This document shows positions 10,171 to 23,577 of a DNA stretch of 64,000 bases, piece after piece. The notes under the pieces are model-generated. The model was not told the origin of the DNA. It was given only the letters and a program-made list of their open reading frames with translations, and did not search any database. A program made the position numbers and the translations under genes. Source of the DNA: Nyssa sinensis. Lineage: Eukaryota > Streptophyta > Magnoliopsida > Cornales > Nyssaceae. Location of the stretch: positions 146,501-210,500 of the forward strand of contig CM018036.1 in the NCBI GenBank assembly GCA_008638375.1, in the 5' to 3' direction. How positions within the stretch are numbered: the first letter of the stretch is position 1; each line of letters begins with the position of its first letter.

Positions 10171-10933
10171 ATTTTACAATGTGTTTGGGAACGAATATCT
10201 AAACTCTGTAGTTCATAATTCTTGAAATGGTGTGGAGAAATAACATATGAGCACTCCATATTAATGAGACTTGTCTTCTGAAATGCCAAGATCAGAAGCC
10301 TCTCCTTATGACCTAACTTTGTCTGTGTCATTATCTCTGTACTAGGGTTATTCGAGATACACCAAATGGGATGATAAACCACAAGGCATGGTAGCAAGAG
10401 ATGAAATATTTTTGTGTTATATTTAAAAGTGAGTCAACCACTTTTTGAATTTTACCAGGATGCAATGTTAATGTAGCAAAATTATTGAAGCATCGACTTT
10501 CAATGTTCGAAACATTATGTTTCAAAATTGCCCTTATTGAAAGTTTAAAAAAACAAATTTATCCTCCTCTTCTACTTTCAAAATCCTAAGCCTAATCTTA
10601 ACTCAGTCACCACTCACCAGTCGCTATCACCACCACTCTTCTTCCACGTTACTATCACATTCACCACCATCACTAGTGAAAAACAAAATTTGATGTTGCA
10701 GCAATTGAACAGTGTATGAAATTGATTGAATTATGTACATGATTATCCATCTGGCTGCTAAGAAATATAGCTTGAATCATAATCTTAGAAAGAAAAAAGA
10801 AAGTGTACAAAGATAGGTATGGCGGACTGGGGTTGGCATGCTAAAAAACAAGAGATCCGTTACTTGAGGGTATAAGGGATTAGTGGGTGCAGTACTTTAG
10901 GATAGGAAGTTGAGTAAATTAGCAAGTAATGAA

Positions 10934-10981
<48 letters not shown>

Positions 10982-11848
10982 GGCGGCCTCTCATGGGAGG
11001 AGTTGTTGATCATCTGCAAGAAAACATATGAAATTATGGGCGAGTGTGTTGTGTGTGTGTGTGTATATACATATTATATAAAAACAGAAAATCATGCATA
11101 TCTATTCAAATAATTTGAACGTGACTTCATGTGGACGGACAATACCAAGAAACTCTAAACAAATATATACTAAAATGTGCGTTTGTGGAGAGAGAGAGAG
11201 ATGCAAATAATATTACTAGTAGGTAGTTACCCAGGCAGCACAATTGGGGACAAACATCATAAACCATAGACGCAATAGATTTGCATATAAAAGACATCAA
11301 CGAGACATATATTTGAAATCCATCTGCACAATGATTCTGGGCCTGGCTGCAGCAAGGAACTACATTCCTATATATTACGTTGAACAATAATTGAAACCCG
11401 CCTTTTTGCCATTCTCATCATATGTAGCAGACACCAAGGCAATATGATTGGCTGAAAATGTAATGCTTTATCTTGAGACACTTCACACCACTACGTGCCT
11501 ATAAAATACATAAACCCTACCTATTCTTCTTTCTATCTAACCTCTTTCTTGACTTGTTCTTATCATGCATTTTCTTTCTTCATACCTACCTCTATATGTA
11601 TACACAATAAAAATTTACATATATCTGAATACAGAGTGTCATAAATTTACGGCTGCAGTTTTCTTCAAACGTCATAGTGTACGTGCAAGTAAAATAATAT
11701 GGCTCATAACATTACAAATGATAAATGAAATCTAACTTAAAAGTCAAAATATCAGTCTAGATAAACACATAGAAAGGTCACATTATCAAATTAAAACAAA
11801 TGAAAAAATAACCCCCATGGACTACCGTGCAAAGTGTGTTTCACCATT

Positions 11849-11880
<32 letters not shown>

Positions 11881-12300
11881 GTAACTGTTATATTGAACCC
11901 ACCCGCCCACCCAGTGAAAAAACTGAAGGGATTCCTGTCACATGGTCAGATCAAATTTTGCCCGCTCAGAGTGCTCAACCTCCGCCTGGCTATTGAAATC
12001 ATTTAACAGATCTTGCTCTAACGCAAGATAAATCACACCCTAAAATAAACTTAGAAGAATAACTTCTCACATGTATAACCGACTACAAAGATCTGCAAGG
12101 AATTTCATACAAGTTTAACATAACAGGAACACATTACAATTCAACAATAATTTGGTTGAACTAGAATTATTGGACACAGTTTGCATAGTGACCCCCTTGC
12201 ATCCACCTACCTCAACCGAATGTTTGCAAGAGAAAATAGATGAAATAGAGATATTCTTGCAACCACCAATATTTCCAGTTTGTCCCATCTTCAATTGAAA
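10171..12300. other. Intergenic region with simple repeats
   Basis: No gene is supported. It holds a (GA)n tract at about 10939-10976, (GT)n near 11046-11064, a short (GA)n at 11190-11202 and a (TA)n cluster at 11850-11880. Short open frames (10113-10397, 11127-11387) have no domain and probably come from LTR or random sequence. Confidence 0.6.
10939..10976. repeat. (GA)n microsatellite
   Basis: An almost perfect run of nearly 20 GA units. Confidence 0.95.
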
Positions 12301-14678
12301 CTATTCACAAGGAAAAAGGATGGGAGAGGGATCTCTCTGCAGCTTGCCATCCAATAAATCTAGTTTTTTCGTCTTTTCTTCACACCAGAATAATTGCTCT
12401 TTATTAATCCTCACCATTCTTAGAACTCTTGAAATGACTTTGACATCAACAAGACCCAAATATAGCTCCACTTCCTCTTGCGTTGCAGGCCATGATTCTT
12501 TTTTCCAACCTTTCTTCCCCTTGCTCAATTCCTTCAGTTTCATCTCTTTCTGCAGTTTAAAGAGAGTTGCAGGACAGAAATCAGTTGTCAGCTACCGAAA
12601 GAGTTGAAAAAACAATCCATGTTGCACTTGAAATGGAAATAATTGAAAAAAATATTCCTTTTCTGCAGTTTAAATTTTGGATTGATACCAAAAAGTATCA
12701 GCAACCAAATATCATTATCAGCAAGATCCTATTCAGATTAATAATCCAAAACACAAATATCATTACCAATATACTAGAAAATATCATTACCATAGCAATG
12801 AGTTGAGCACATTGAAAGAAACTCACACATTACATTAGACTACCAATTGAACTAGAACACACGTTTAATAATACACTATGAGATTAATTTAAGAGTTAGT
12901 TAGGAGAGGAAATAACAATATTATTTCCTGTTTAGGATAATTAAGGAATTATCCAGGAAAAAAAAAGGTTAATTAGATTCACATTCATATTTGTCACCCA
13001 ATTTTACAATTGATAGCACACTTTCAGAATGATTCTCCCATCTCTCAAGGTTAGTCATGTGAGTTGGCTGATTCACTACTTCACCAAGAAAACATCAAAA
13101 CAATTGGTTGTCTTTCAGATTACTGGAATATGGAATTAACAATGTAATTGTTCCCTCTTTCAGATTACCAAACTATAGAATTAACAATGTGTTTCAACGT
13201 TGTGGCACCCCCCCATGCAAACATGACTAAACCATTTGACCAACGAATGATGGCAAGATAGATGATGTTTTTAGTCATCTTAGTAATGGTTACTCTTAGG
13301 ACATTATGCAATACTCAATGCCCTTATTTCATGCACAATTAGATAGCAGTGCATGAGAATAACTTTTTGATCGTACAAGGATTTAGAAACAGCAAATCCC
13401 ATCATTCCATTGTTCTCGTGTTCAAAATTATATTTATCCTTCCACACTTTCTTTAACTATTTTTATGAATTATTCCTTGAATAAGGCATTGTATCCGCCA
13501 ACAATGAGTCATAAAACTGATATCATGTTGTAACAGGAGGCACCGACATACCAAAATGTGAAGTAAAGTTAACAATAGCTAAAGCAAATATATGATAATA
13601 AATATGCAAAGTTAAATGCAGTTGTTACCCATTAACACAACAAAAGCTAAATAAAATTTTCAGAGATTAAAAGGTGTAATGAGACAGCTACAAAATTCAG
13701 CAGTGAAGTTTGGTGATGCTAGTTTATCATTTATGTGAAAGAATTGCAATATAAGAGTCAGGTGAGTAGATAGTGACTGTAAAAGTAAAACAGGGAAATG
13801 ATTGAGTTTCACCTTCTCAAGAGAAGATTGAATCTGTTGGAGGGGGGTAGCCATCTGGTTCTGACCACCAAACAGATTACGAACACCATTTGATTTTTTC
13901 TTGTCCATCTTCAAGAAAAAGTGGAAAGTCAGGATTGAGCTCTCAATTATTCTAATTAGATCTGGCGCCAGTACCAGAAAATTTGACTCTTTCTCTTCCA
14001 TCTCTTCTTGATCCAAACCTAACAATATTTCATGAAGCAAATCACTTAAAAGAACCACTGCACCAACACCAACCCTAAAAGAATCTCCATATTCATGAGA
14101 ATAGAAACATAACCAATAATTTATTGAAGAATATAATATATATATATATATGTAAACTACTTAATATTAAAGCAAGAGTTCCGTTTCTTTTCCCTCCTGA
14201 TTTAATTTACCAAATACCCTTGCCACTTATTCAGTCTACCCTTTCAGCATCCCGCATTGGCAAGACCAACACAGAGTAATGGCCTTTTTTTTACCTTGAC
14301 ACTTAATTCTTTAAGCCACTTATGTCTCGATTCCTATAACCCGCTAGAGAAATTTTTACTTTATCTTTGTTATTTTATCTTTATTCCATTTATATCCTGT
14401 AAACATTATTTATATAAATTTTCCCTCAATTTATTTTATAACATAATGAAATTACTAATAAATATTGTCATTTTTGCTCAGTGGTGAATAGTAGTATATA
14501 AATGACACTTCCATTTTGCTCTCAATGTCAATCTTTAATAACAGTTCCATATGTTAATATATGTCTTATACATACTTCATTTTTAATTGATAATGTCCAT
14601 GGACAAATACATTTTATTCTTTTTTTACATTGATATTGAGTGATAAATATTAAGTTATTATGATGGTAATTCCATTGA

Positions 14679-14712
<34 letters not shown>

Positions 14713-17700
14713 TGCTCATTCTCTTCTTTGGTTGTAATTGTTAAGAATGATAATATAATTAGAGGAAAAGAAATAGTAAGATTTTTGAAGGAGAGATAAC
14801 TCCCCTAAATAGGTTTTAAGATAGATTGTTACACCCTATACTTTGGGGCTATGGAATATTTTCCGCTTTGAATAGATACTTTTGTAAATGTTTTTTTGAT
14901 AAGATTTTGTAGATGGGGTTTAAGCATTTAATTGTGAGTAGCCCCTTTCTTTTGTAAGTATTTCGCCTTTCTCGGGCATTTTAATGAATTCATATAACCT
15001 ATCCAAAAAAAAAATATTGCTTTGTTTCCCCTGGGCTCTCTCTCTCTCTCTAGGTATGTATGTATCTATCTATGTATCTACATATATATAAATATATATA
15101 ACACCAGGTAATTGGTAAAAATAATAATATTTACACTTAAAATTAATGACATAAAATTATAATCATTGAGCCACAAAGGGCAGACTATTTTATTAGGCAA
15201 TGAAATTATCAATTTTAACAATTCCTATTCAGCCCATGAATGAAATGTATATACTTAAATTCATAATTAACATTGATATTCAAGGTAAAACAAAGATAAA
15301 ATATATAAGCAGTGGTTGTTGTTGTTGTTAGTCAACACACACATTGGCGGATGTAAGGGGGGACTAAGCGGGGCCACGGCCCTCTCTAAAATTTTTGATA
15401 TTGTATTTTTTACCCTTAATTTTGTTAAATTTTTTTATTAAAATAGAACCCCCCCCCCCCCCCCTCCCAAAAAAAATGGATATTGTATTTTTATCACTAA
15501 TTTTGCTAATTTTTTTAAACAAAATAGGACTTGACCCCTCCGAAAATTTGAATATTGTATTTTTTTCACTAATTTTGTTAGAATTTTTTAACAAAACAAG
15601 ACTAGGCCCTCTCAAAGTTTTTATATACATCAGTATGAACCTCCCTAAATTTTTATACATGCAGTTTCCCCCTCCCAACTAAAATTTCTGAATCCGCCAC
15701 TGAGCACACACACATTTTTTTTTTTGATAAGTACACACACACACACACACACATATATATTTGATAAGTTTCACGTCAACAAATAAGTTATAGCTACAAT
15801 AAGTCGATAACACTGTTAAATGCATAAACACTTATTCTATTCAATTTTCATCAATCAATTTATTCTATAATGCGTATATCGACTTATATAGAACCTTATT
15901 AAATTTATATCTTTTTTAATCCCATAATGCACTTTTGTCTTATATTAAATATTATTCCAATTGTATTCATTTTTATCTATACGCTTTTTCTTTTTGTGAG
16001 TATATACATCACTTTTGTTCCTACCCTTAATATTATTCAAAAGTAAAATATTAAATAAATATTAAATTATTTTGCTTTAAATATTGAAATGACATTTTTT
16101 TATTATTTCTATTTAAGTATTCTTTCCTTAAACATTTGTTATTGATACCGTGAGTGTGTGCCTTCAACTAGTATACAACTACACATATAAACAATATTCA
16201 AAAAAGTTTTTTTTATAAGTAAAAAAAAAGGTTAAAAAAACAATAGAGCAAGCAATTTAATTTTAGTTTCATTACAAAAAATGGCAAAGTGTTAACACCT
16301 AAAACTTTGCCATGTGGCCTGTTCAGCCATAGCCATGTGGCAATACAACTAGGTAAGAAGTTTGTGAGCTGAAGCTCCATTCAAGTCATGACCCACACTC
16401 CCTTAGCCCTCCTTTCAGAGAGGCACCTGAAGGGGATGACAGATAATGTAGAAAGGGGCCTCTCCCGAAGGAAGGCTGTAATGCAACCAAACGCTAGACA
16501 CCTGCCCCAGCTAAAGCAGACCAGGGGAGATCCTAAAAGGTTCAGCACTTGCCAACATCAAGGCTCATTATTGTGATGCCAGCTGTAGGATGCTCAGCGT
16601 AGGGAACCAGCCAATATGAGTCCATCCTCTGGGCTACTCAATTCCAATACCTAACAGATGACCTTCAGACTGGAAATAATGTCCCTAGGCTTCATTACCG
16701 GCAGCTCTCTCTCTCTCTCTCTGGAGTCCAGAGCCAACGTCACTACATAGCATGTGGCCTCCTCCACCTAAGGACCCAATCCATCAATACATTTCAAGCA
16801 GGAGCTCATGACTGATAGGATACCAAATTATACTTTGTTAAATTATCCAAGAAAAAGGGAAAAATCATCCTATGTTGACATCTGCATATAATTTACCTTG
16901 CACATTAGGAACCTGAAGCAGTTTAGGCAAAGAATTTCTTGTTCGAGCATAAATTTCTGCTCTGAGACCCTGCTCAAAAGGTTCATTTTCAATAAATCTT
17001 TGTAACAAAACCTGGAACTGCTGAAACTGCTGGGCACTGTGGTTGTAACAAGCCGCATTTTCGGGTTGGCAAGAGATTTTCTGGCTCAATTGTGTGTATT
17101 GGCAGTGAAGTGCCTCCCATGTCAAGCAAACTTGAGACACATAAACCATCTCGAGATCCAGATATGGGTCATTCCCCAATTGCTGCAGGTGCTCAGTTTC
17201 GTTTTCAGGTTCTTCAATCTTTTTCAAAGAAAGGCAGCGAAGTGGAGAAGTAAGCTTCCTAGATGCAGATCTTGGTGATGGAGTTGAAGGAATATGGGAG
17301 CCTGTAACATATGAGAACATTCACTCAGGGTAAGGATTTAGAGATTCTATTATAAGTTTATAACACAACAGCCGTAAGCCAAGTAACGGAAGCTGAAAAA
17401 TAAATTGGCCAAGCTGGGAATTACACACAACGAAGATGTTGAACATGCCAGCCTCCATATTTATAGGATTGGGGAGCTACACAATCAAAAGAAAACATAC
17501 GAAAGAAGAACAGCTTACCACCTCCAAGAACATCCCAACTCATATAAAATATGGTCCGATGTGGATGACCAGTATGGCACTACTTGATATGACCTCTTAA
17601 AAATCATGCAGATCATAATATCTCATGCAAGGACATGTTTAACCTGCCTTTGTGTAATTCAAATATCTATTGGAAGGCAAAACAATCCAAACAATAAATT

Positions 17701-19323
17701 TGAAGTCATGGCACAAAACCTTTCCAGAGAAGCTAAAAGAGAAGGTTCAATCCTGATTAAGCATGTCTTTGTAAACAATAACAACCTGTCTATCTGAAAT
17801 CAGTCAGTAGCCAACAAGCATCCTTTATCCTTACTTCCAACAAGATATAAATCTGCAAAGCCAGGACACCATTTTCTGTACGTTCCCAGAAGGCTCTGTT
17901 GTCTTCCCTAAATATGACCTACAAAACTAATAGACTCTATATCTGGTTGTATCCAACATTCTTAGATTGCCCAAGTTGAGCACAACATTTTAAATGTAAA
18001 GAAATGATGAGTGAAGTGAATGAGATCATCCAACTTGCACCAAAAAAAAAAAAAAAACTTGCACATTAGACAATGAAACGAAGCACTTTATCAACTACTG
18101 AATTCAAAGTAATCCAAATACAACAGTGGTGATTTCAGCTGACAACTAGCACAGAACCAATGACCTAGCAGCAAAACAGAAAAAAAAAATACTTTTCGAG
18201 GTTTCAGCAAAACTAATACAGGAATTTGTAAACTGAAAATTTGATGAGACTTCTTGAAGCCCAAAACAGAGCCAATCCATAATTAATTGATGTTCAGCAA
18301 TTTAAGAAATCAATGTAATTTATTGCATTGTCGAGCACATCTCGTTGAACGAATTACTTCATTCTCAAATGAGTTTTCCAACTAATTCTAAGTATAGAGG
18401 ATACATGATCTCATTGTTTGATTATTTCCCAAGCCAATATGTATACAGACACACATGCATGCATCACAAAAATAACTGACCCAATAGCAGATTCCGCAGC
18501 CACTGCCATAAGAAACAATGAGGCAAATAATTGACGCATCATATTGACTGAAGAAACAGAAAATACCATAAAGTTCAACGCTGACTTGAACCCCGCACCC
18601 TCCCCTTTTGGGGGTGGCAGGAGATAACAGTCAAGGTAACAGCTAGTGGTACTAGCCATTACATATTTTAACCTCGTAATTAAGTAGCCTCTTGATCTAG
18701 CAGACTAGTACAAGTGAAAATACAAAGTTTTGGTGTAGATATTGTACATATGTGCCTTTACATGGTCAAATAAATCCATAAGATGTGTCATACCACAATT
18801 CTTCTTAGGAGGAAGGAAAAAAAAAAAACATAGAAACATGGCCTCGAAATATATATCAGTCAGGAAGCAAACAATAGGTAGAATCATAGCAACATTTACC
18901 AACTTCATTCAGCCGCTGAGCACTCAACCGATCAAAGAATAGCATCTGCTCACAGTATTTCTCGTACACAGAATCAAACCCACACCACTGTGGATGACCA
19001 CCTGCTTCCACATCCCTCCACTCGCTAGAGCTCGTCTCACCTTCCTCTTCTTCTTCCTCGTCTTCGGGGCATGATTCTTCAGGTATCAGCACCATAAAAC
19101 TGTTTCTTCTTAGTTCTTTCAACCTCCTCTTAACTTCATTTGTGATAAAATCATCATCGTCATCCTCAGGTTCAGTAGCATAATCAACATTATCTGATTT
19201 ACCCAATTCATCACAATTCTCGTTTTTTGGCTCCTCTGGCTGCTGAACGGGCTTATCCTCTGAATCCTTTTCTGGGTTCGGTTTATGGGCTTTTCTAAAC
19301 TTTCTCACTTTGAAGAAATCCAT
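12301..19323 (-). CDS. DUF1666 family protein, four exons (440 aa)
   Basis: Exons on the minus strand: 19323-18900, 17301-16897, 14057-13813 and 12549-12301, all with GT-AG boundaries and a phase that closes (1323 nt, stop TAG at 12301). The N-terminus 'MDFFKVRKFRKAHKPNP' is basic. An acidic low-complexity region follows, with a DDDDDF run and a run of seven Glu. Then comes 'WCGFDSVYEKYCEQMLFFDR', typical of DUF1666, and across the first splice a 'NEVGSHIPSTPSPRS' segment. Exon 2 has 'YVSQVCLTWEALHCQYTQLS', exon 3 'SILTFHFFLKMDKKKS' and 'QNQMATPLQQIQSSLEK', exon 4 'KGWKKESWPATQEEVELYL' and 'WCEEKTKKLDLLDGKL'. The family is plant-specific and of unknown function. Databases often label it ribosomal protein L34Ae, but nothing ribosomal is seen. 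An ATG two codons upstream (19329) is an alternative start. Intron 2 is 2.8 kb and carries several repeats. Confidence 0.9.
14680..14711. repeat. (TA)n microsatellite in DUF1666 intron 2
   Basis: A pure AT dinucleotide run of about 16 units inside the intron between exons 2 and 3. Confidence 0.95.
14815..15014 (+). mobile_element. LINE 3'-end fragment in DUF1666 intron 2
   Basis: Contains 'cccctttcttttgtaagtat', 'ctttctcgggcattttaatg' and 'aattcatataacctatcc' followed by a poly-A run, a pattern common at the 3' ends of plant L1-type LINEs. No ORF is left. It lies antisense to the gene. Confidence 0.45.
15343..15704. mobile_element. MITE-like element with 'tggcggat' ends
   Basis: Left end 'attggcggatgtaagg' and right end 'aatccgccactga' are inverted relative to each other. 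Inside are three copies of a roughly 70-80-bp unit around 'gatattgtattttt' and 'ctaattttgttaa', and a C-run of nearly 20 at about 15450. It lies in intron 2 of the DUF1666 gene. The family is not identified. Confidence 0.5.
16380..16800. other. GC-richer patch in DUF1666 intron 2
   Basis: Base composition is noticeably GC-richer than the surrounding intron, which suggests a transposon fragment. I recognise no domain. The open frame at 16388-16576 is not supported as a gene. Confidence 0.3.
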
Positions 19324-19329
19324 CACCAA

Positions 19330-20549
19330 TTTTTGCTCCGTCCAAATAAGCTTTACTAAAAACCAAGTATTGAAAAAAAAAATTAGACTCTTTCAGCTTA
19401 ATAACTATGCAGAATCCATTGATCATTAAATATCTTTCACTTGCAAGTAAAGACCATTATTCTTTGTCCACGAATAACACGTATTTTCCCAAATCAAAAA
19501 TTATAGGCTAGATTATAGGTTTAAGCCAAAGTGACCACTTTAGCAAAAGTTGCCTGAACCTTAAGACACGACATACGTGTTTTGAAACCCAGTTTCATTC
19601 AGAATCTGTAAAAAAACAAACCCTGAAGATCTCAATCTGAACCTCAAAATCCGAACTCCTTCCGCAAGAAAAATACTGATCTAAAACCCTAGGAAGCTCA
19701 AAATAACTAGAAATGCACAAACCTTGAAAGATGAGCAGATTTGAATAAGATTGATAAAAGCCAAAAAATCTAGCAACCTCAAAACAGCCAAAAACCCATT
19801 TTCTCTAGAAAACCTCAACTAAAATGCCATCGTTTTACAAGAAAACCCAAGACAAACAGCTTCATCCAAGTACATTTCCTTCAAGAGTATTCAAAAAAAA
19901 AAAATCAACGTAGCTTTGATACTTCAGAGACGCACGCAGTAAACAGGGGAAAAAAAAAAGAAATCAATTTTCAGTGAAGCCTGAAACAGCATTTACAGTG
20001 ATTGAAACTAACCCGAGAGGTCTCTCAGGAGAATTGAAGGTTTTCTCCAATATTTTTGGTGCTAAACACCACACATCTAAGTAGCATTTCACAGAAACAC
20101 GAGAGAGGCCCCCGAAATGTGAAAAGATCGGGTCATTTGAGAGAAATCTGAGATTGAAACCCTAAAGGGGTAGACGAGAGTGAGAAGTAGGACAGAAGCA
20201 GCAGCAATGATGGTGAATTAGGAAAGCCATAAATGGCACAATTAAGTGATTAATTACCATTTTCCGATAAAAGAGTTTGTTTAATAAAGTTTTAATTAGT
20301 AAAATTTTGTTTGTTTTTGGTTCATTCTTTAAATTTCTCGTTAAATATGCATATTTTGGATTGGATTTGGAACACGAACCCCTAAAAAAACTGGCAGCGA
20401 GGGGAGGGGTGTCGTACAGAGAATATTGTCAGAAACAGAGAGCCGCGAAAGAGTGTTTGATTTGTGCGCGCTTAAATTACGGGATTGTCCTTGTACAGCT
20501 TCGAAATGACTGAAGGCTAAAACCATCGCAAACTGGTTATTTTGACCGC
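19330..20549. other. 5' flank and probable leader of the DUF1666 gene
   Basis: AT-rich sequence upstream of the ATG at 19323. It probably includes the 5' UTR, possibly with a leader intron, and the promoter. I cannot place a transcription start. It ends at the left LTR of the large Tat element. Confidence 0.5.
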
Positions 20550-21103
20550 TGATCCTCTCCTTCTTATCGTATTACATGTTTTTTTTTTTTTTTTTGTCGT
20601 TCGTTAGTTTCCAAGAATTTAAGATCGAAGAGTTATCAGATAAATTTTGATGATAATTATTTTAATAATAAAATTAATAAATTAAAAAAATAATTAAACA
20701 TGAATTGAAAAAAACATATATTATGATCTTATTTATAGATTATAAATCTACTAAGTTGAATAAGATTAAAAATTATAAAAATAGGATTCAAAAATAGTAG
20801 TTGTCATATTAAACTTTGTTTTCTTATTATGATATCAATAGAATATAGAAGGCGGTGATCAATTCGGAACTCATTCCTGAAGATACTTTACTATTCTTGT
20901 TATGAGGTTTGTGATGAGCAGATCGGCACCCCGTATACTCTAGAAGCGGGGTTGGAAGTTTTGCCCCATTATGAATAAAATACCTATGAGCCCCTATGTG
21001 TTTGTCTAAACTGGATAGCAGAGTCCTTCTTGGTTTGTGCATGAAGGTGCTCTGTACATACACGTGTCACGTTTGAATTGATATGTCATTTTATGGTCCA
21101 TTA
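20550..21103 (-). repeat. 3' LTR of Tat element B
   Basis: Matches 38372-38929. The best conserved block begins 'aaggcggtgatcaattcgg' (about 20850) and ends 'ctctgtacatacacgtgtca' (about 21070); the edge is 'ggtccatta' at 21095-21103. The first ~100 bp are heavily altered by G-to-A and C-to-T changes, but the TGAT start at 20550 gives 554 bp against 558 bp for the other copy. Confidence 0.8.
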
Positions 21104-21117
21104 GTTACTCCCTCCCC
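21104..21117 (-). promoter_or_regulatory. Polypurine tract of element B
   Basis: On the minus strand GGGGAGGGAGTAAC lies directly next to the 3' LTR, the position of the primer for plus-strand DNA synthesis in LTR retrotransposons. Confidence 0.6.
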
Positions 21118-21540
21118 GAGCCTTAGTCTTGCGGATCGTAAAACTGAGGTTAGGGTTTCTGAAGAGTCACGCATAGCAGTTATAAATGGCCGATTTGCCT
21201 TCTACGACAGCTGTTGATGCAACATTTATTGCGTCAATCGTCGATTGAAATTATGAGGTCATCATTTCCTTAACTGCCGCGATGGTTCAGAATCGAAAGC
21301 CCCTATTACGCCACTTGTTAATCCCCTATAAAAGATGAATGAGTACATTGGCACCATTTTTTTCATCATTTTTCTGCTGTTTTGAGAGAGCTTTGTCATA
21401 CTCCTTAAAGAAAAACCCCAAGTAAGGTGATTTTGGCATAAGAAGCCCAACTCCGATCGAATCTCCGGTCAGGTTTGATTTGCTCATAAACATTTATTTA
21501 TCTTCCTTAAATCTTCTTCTACCCCTTCAAAATTTCTGTA

Positions 21541-23577
21541 ATGTCGACTTCTAACGCTCAGTCAAGCACTGGCTATGAAGCAAAAGGTTTTGTAGAAATG
21601 TCTGTCCAATCGGAGATGAATCTTATAGATAGTAGCTCATCAAGGGACTTAGAAACTAGGATAGTTAACCACCCAAACCCTAGTTTGGAACTCATGATAG
21701 TAGAGGCTTTTACAGAGCCTAGGAATGTTGCGGGGGAAACCTTGGGCATGCCCTCCCGAAGGAAGGAAGGAGAAAGCGCTACTACTTATGGCATGATAGA
21801 TACTTTGAGGGTTGCTTTTAACTTCTCTGCAAATATGTCCTATAGGATACCAAGACCTATGGACCGCTCTTCTGACACCGAGCAAGGCGAAATACGTGTC
21901 TATCTCGAATGGTTCGAGATTGGGGTTAGCTTTCCCTTCCATCCCTTAATTAGTGATTTCTTTAGTTGGTTCAATATATATCCCGCCGATCTAAATATAA
22001 ATAGTTAGAGGCATTTATTAGGGTTTATAGTTCTAGGTCATATAAACAACATCGAGGTGGACCTCCCGTTGATTAGAAGCAATATGGACCTAAAGTATTT
22101 GAAATCGAAGGGCATGTTCTACATGTCTTTTGACAAGAGGTTCAGACCCTTCTCCTCTGTACCTACTTCCAATAAGACTTAGAAGAAGTGATACTTCTTT
22201 GTAAGAAGATGATTAGAGTTTGAGGACTTTGAGAGTTGAATTTCAACCTTCTCTCGAAAGACTGGGATCAAGGGTGAGGTCCCCTTCAAATATTTTTTTT
22301 TTGTTTCTGTTTTTGTATTTTTTAGACTATGTATTGTTTGATCTAATCCCATATTTTCTGTGCAAACAAGAGATCTTGGAAGAAGTCGATCTTCACTGTC
22401 GATCTCTAGGAGAAGTACAAGAGGCTTTTCCAGACCAGTAATCGTGTTCACGATGCCATTTTCTCCCTCAACAATTTGATGGAGGCTGGCCTGGTACGGG
22501 ACAGGCCTGAGAGCATGAATAAGTCCCTGGTGTTTGGATGGGCTTCAAGGAAGAAAAAGAAGAAGGCAGGGGGAGAGCTCTTCCCTGCCGAGCCTCCTCT
22601 TCAAGTGAAGAGGATGAGGCTTCTATCCATCTCCCCTAACAGGATAGAGTTAGAGGATCTGGGGGCCTCCCCAGTTCCAGAGCCCATGCTTCCCCCTACG
22701 CCTGTAGCTCCCACAAAGACAAGGGGGAAGGGCAGGTCTGTTGCAGTTTCTCCAGTGCTTGATGAATCCGGCTCGTTGGCCATGAAGAAGGCTTATGAGA
22801 AGTCTTGGGCAACAGGCCTAAGTAAATTCAAGGGGTTGAAGACACAGAAAATTGCCAAAGACATGATAGCGTTCCACATAAAGGTAAGCTCTGACGAATC
22901 CTTCCCTTCCTTTTTTTTTTTTCCTTTACTGTTCTGTAATATATTATGTCCTAACTATGTTGCATGTTTCTTTTTCAGGCTGTGCATGGCCTTGCATCAT
23001 GGACTTTTCTGTGGATTCCGAGTAGAATGGCATTCTCCAATTTGAGCTTGATGGAGCTAAGCTATAGTTGGGAACGGCTCAATCCACGGCCTCTACAGCT
23101 AAGGAGAAGCTGATGGAAACTGCCAACTCCTACTCTATCTTGGAGTTTGAGAGGCATGCCCTCACTCTGGAGTTGGAAGACCTTAAAAGCAGGTTTGATG
23201 ACTTCCGAGCTTCCTCCCTTCAAAAGGTCCAGGACACTGCCAAAGCTGTCAAAGCTCAAACTGAAGTTGATCAGAAGCCTAAAGTCTAAGACTTGGGTGG
23301 TGAGCTGATCGACCATAGATACCGCACCTTCAGGGGAAAGCTTTGTAAGAAGTATCCTGACCTGGATTTGGTTGGGATAGATGATATTGAAGTCTCTCCG
23401 ACTGAGATTGAGGTGCAGGAGGACGAGGAGGAGGAAGCGGATCCCGAACTCCTTCAAGCTAATGCTCTAGAGGCTACCGAACCATAGTTGATATGGTGCA
23501 GGAGGATGAGGAGGAGGAAGTGGAACCAGAATTCCTTCAATGCTGATGTTTCAGGGGTTGCCGAACCAGCAGTAGAC
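21541..23577 (+). pseudogene. Antisense extra ORF (aORF) of Tat element B
   Basis: Plus-strand coding-like sequence lies antisense to gag-pol between integrase and the 3' LTR, as described for Tat-lineage elements. The first block (21541-22008) starts 'MSTSNAQSSTGYEAKG' and contains 'GVSFPFHPLISDFFSWFNIY', a motif typical of plant transposon-associated aORFs. It continues past a stop with 'LLGFIVLGHINNIEV'. A GT-AG gap at 22274-22370 and another at 22884-22978 look like introns. The block at 22476-22883 is basic (a K-rich 'SRKKKKKAGG' patch) and Pro-rich. The block at 23068-23486 is predicted coiled-coil ('ERHALTLELEDLKSRFDDF') with an acidic tail. Stops and frameshifts show it is broken here. 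Its function is unknown. Confidence 0.65.

Noticed and set aside
10113..10397. 94-codon ORF as a gene
   Set aside because: It overlaps LTR sequence of element A and shows no domain.
16388..16576. Small ORF in the DUF1666 intron as an independent gene
   Set aside because: No recognisable domain; probably part of a transposon fragment.
12301..19323. Calling the DUF1666 gene a ribosomal protein L34
   Set aside because: The database label L34Ae is historical; the protein is 440 aa with an acidic region and no ribosomal L34 motif.
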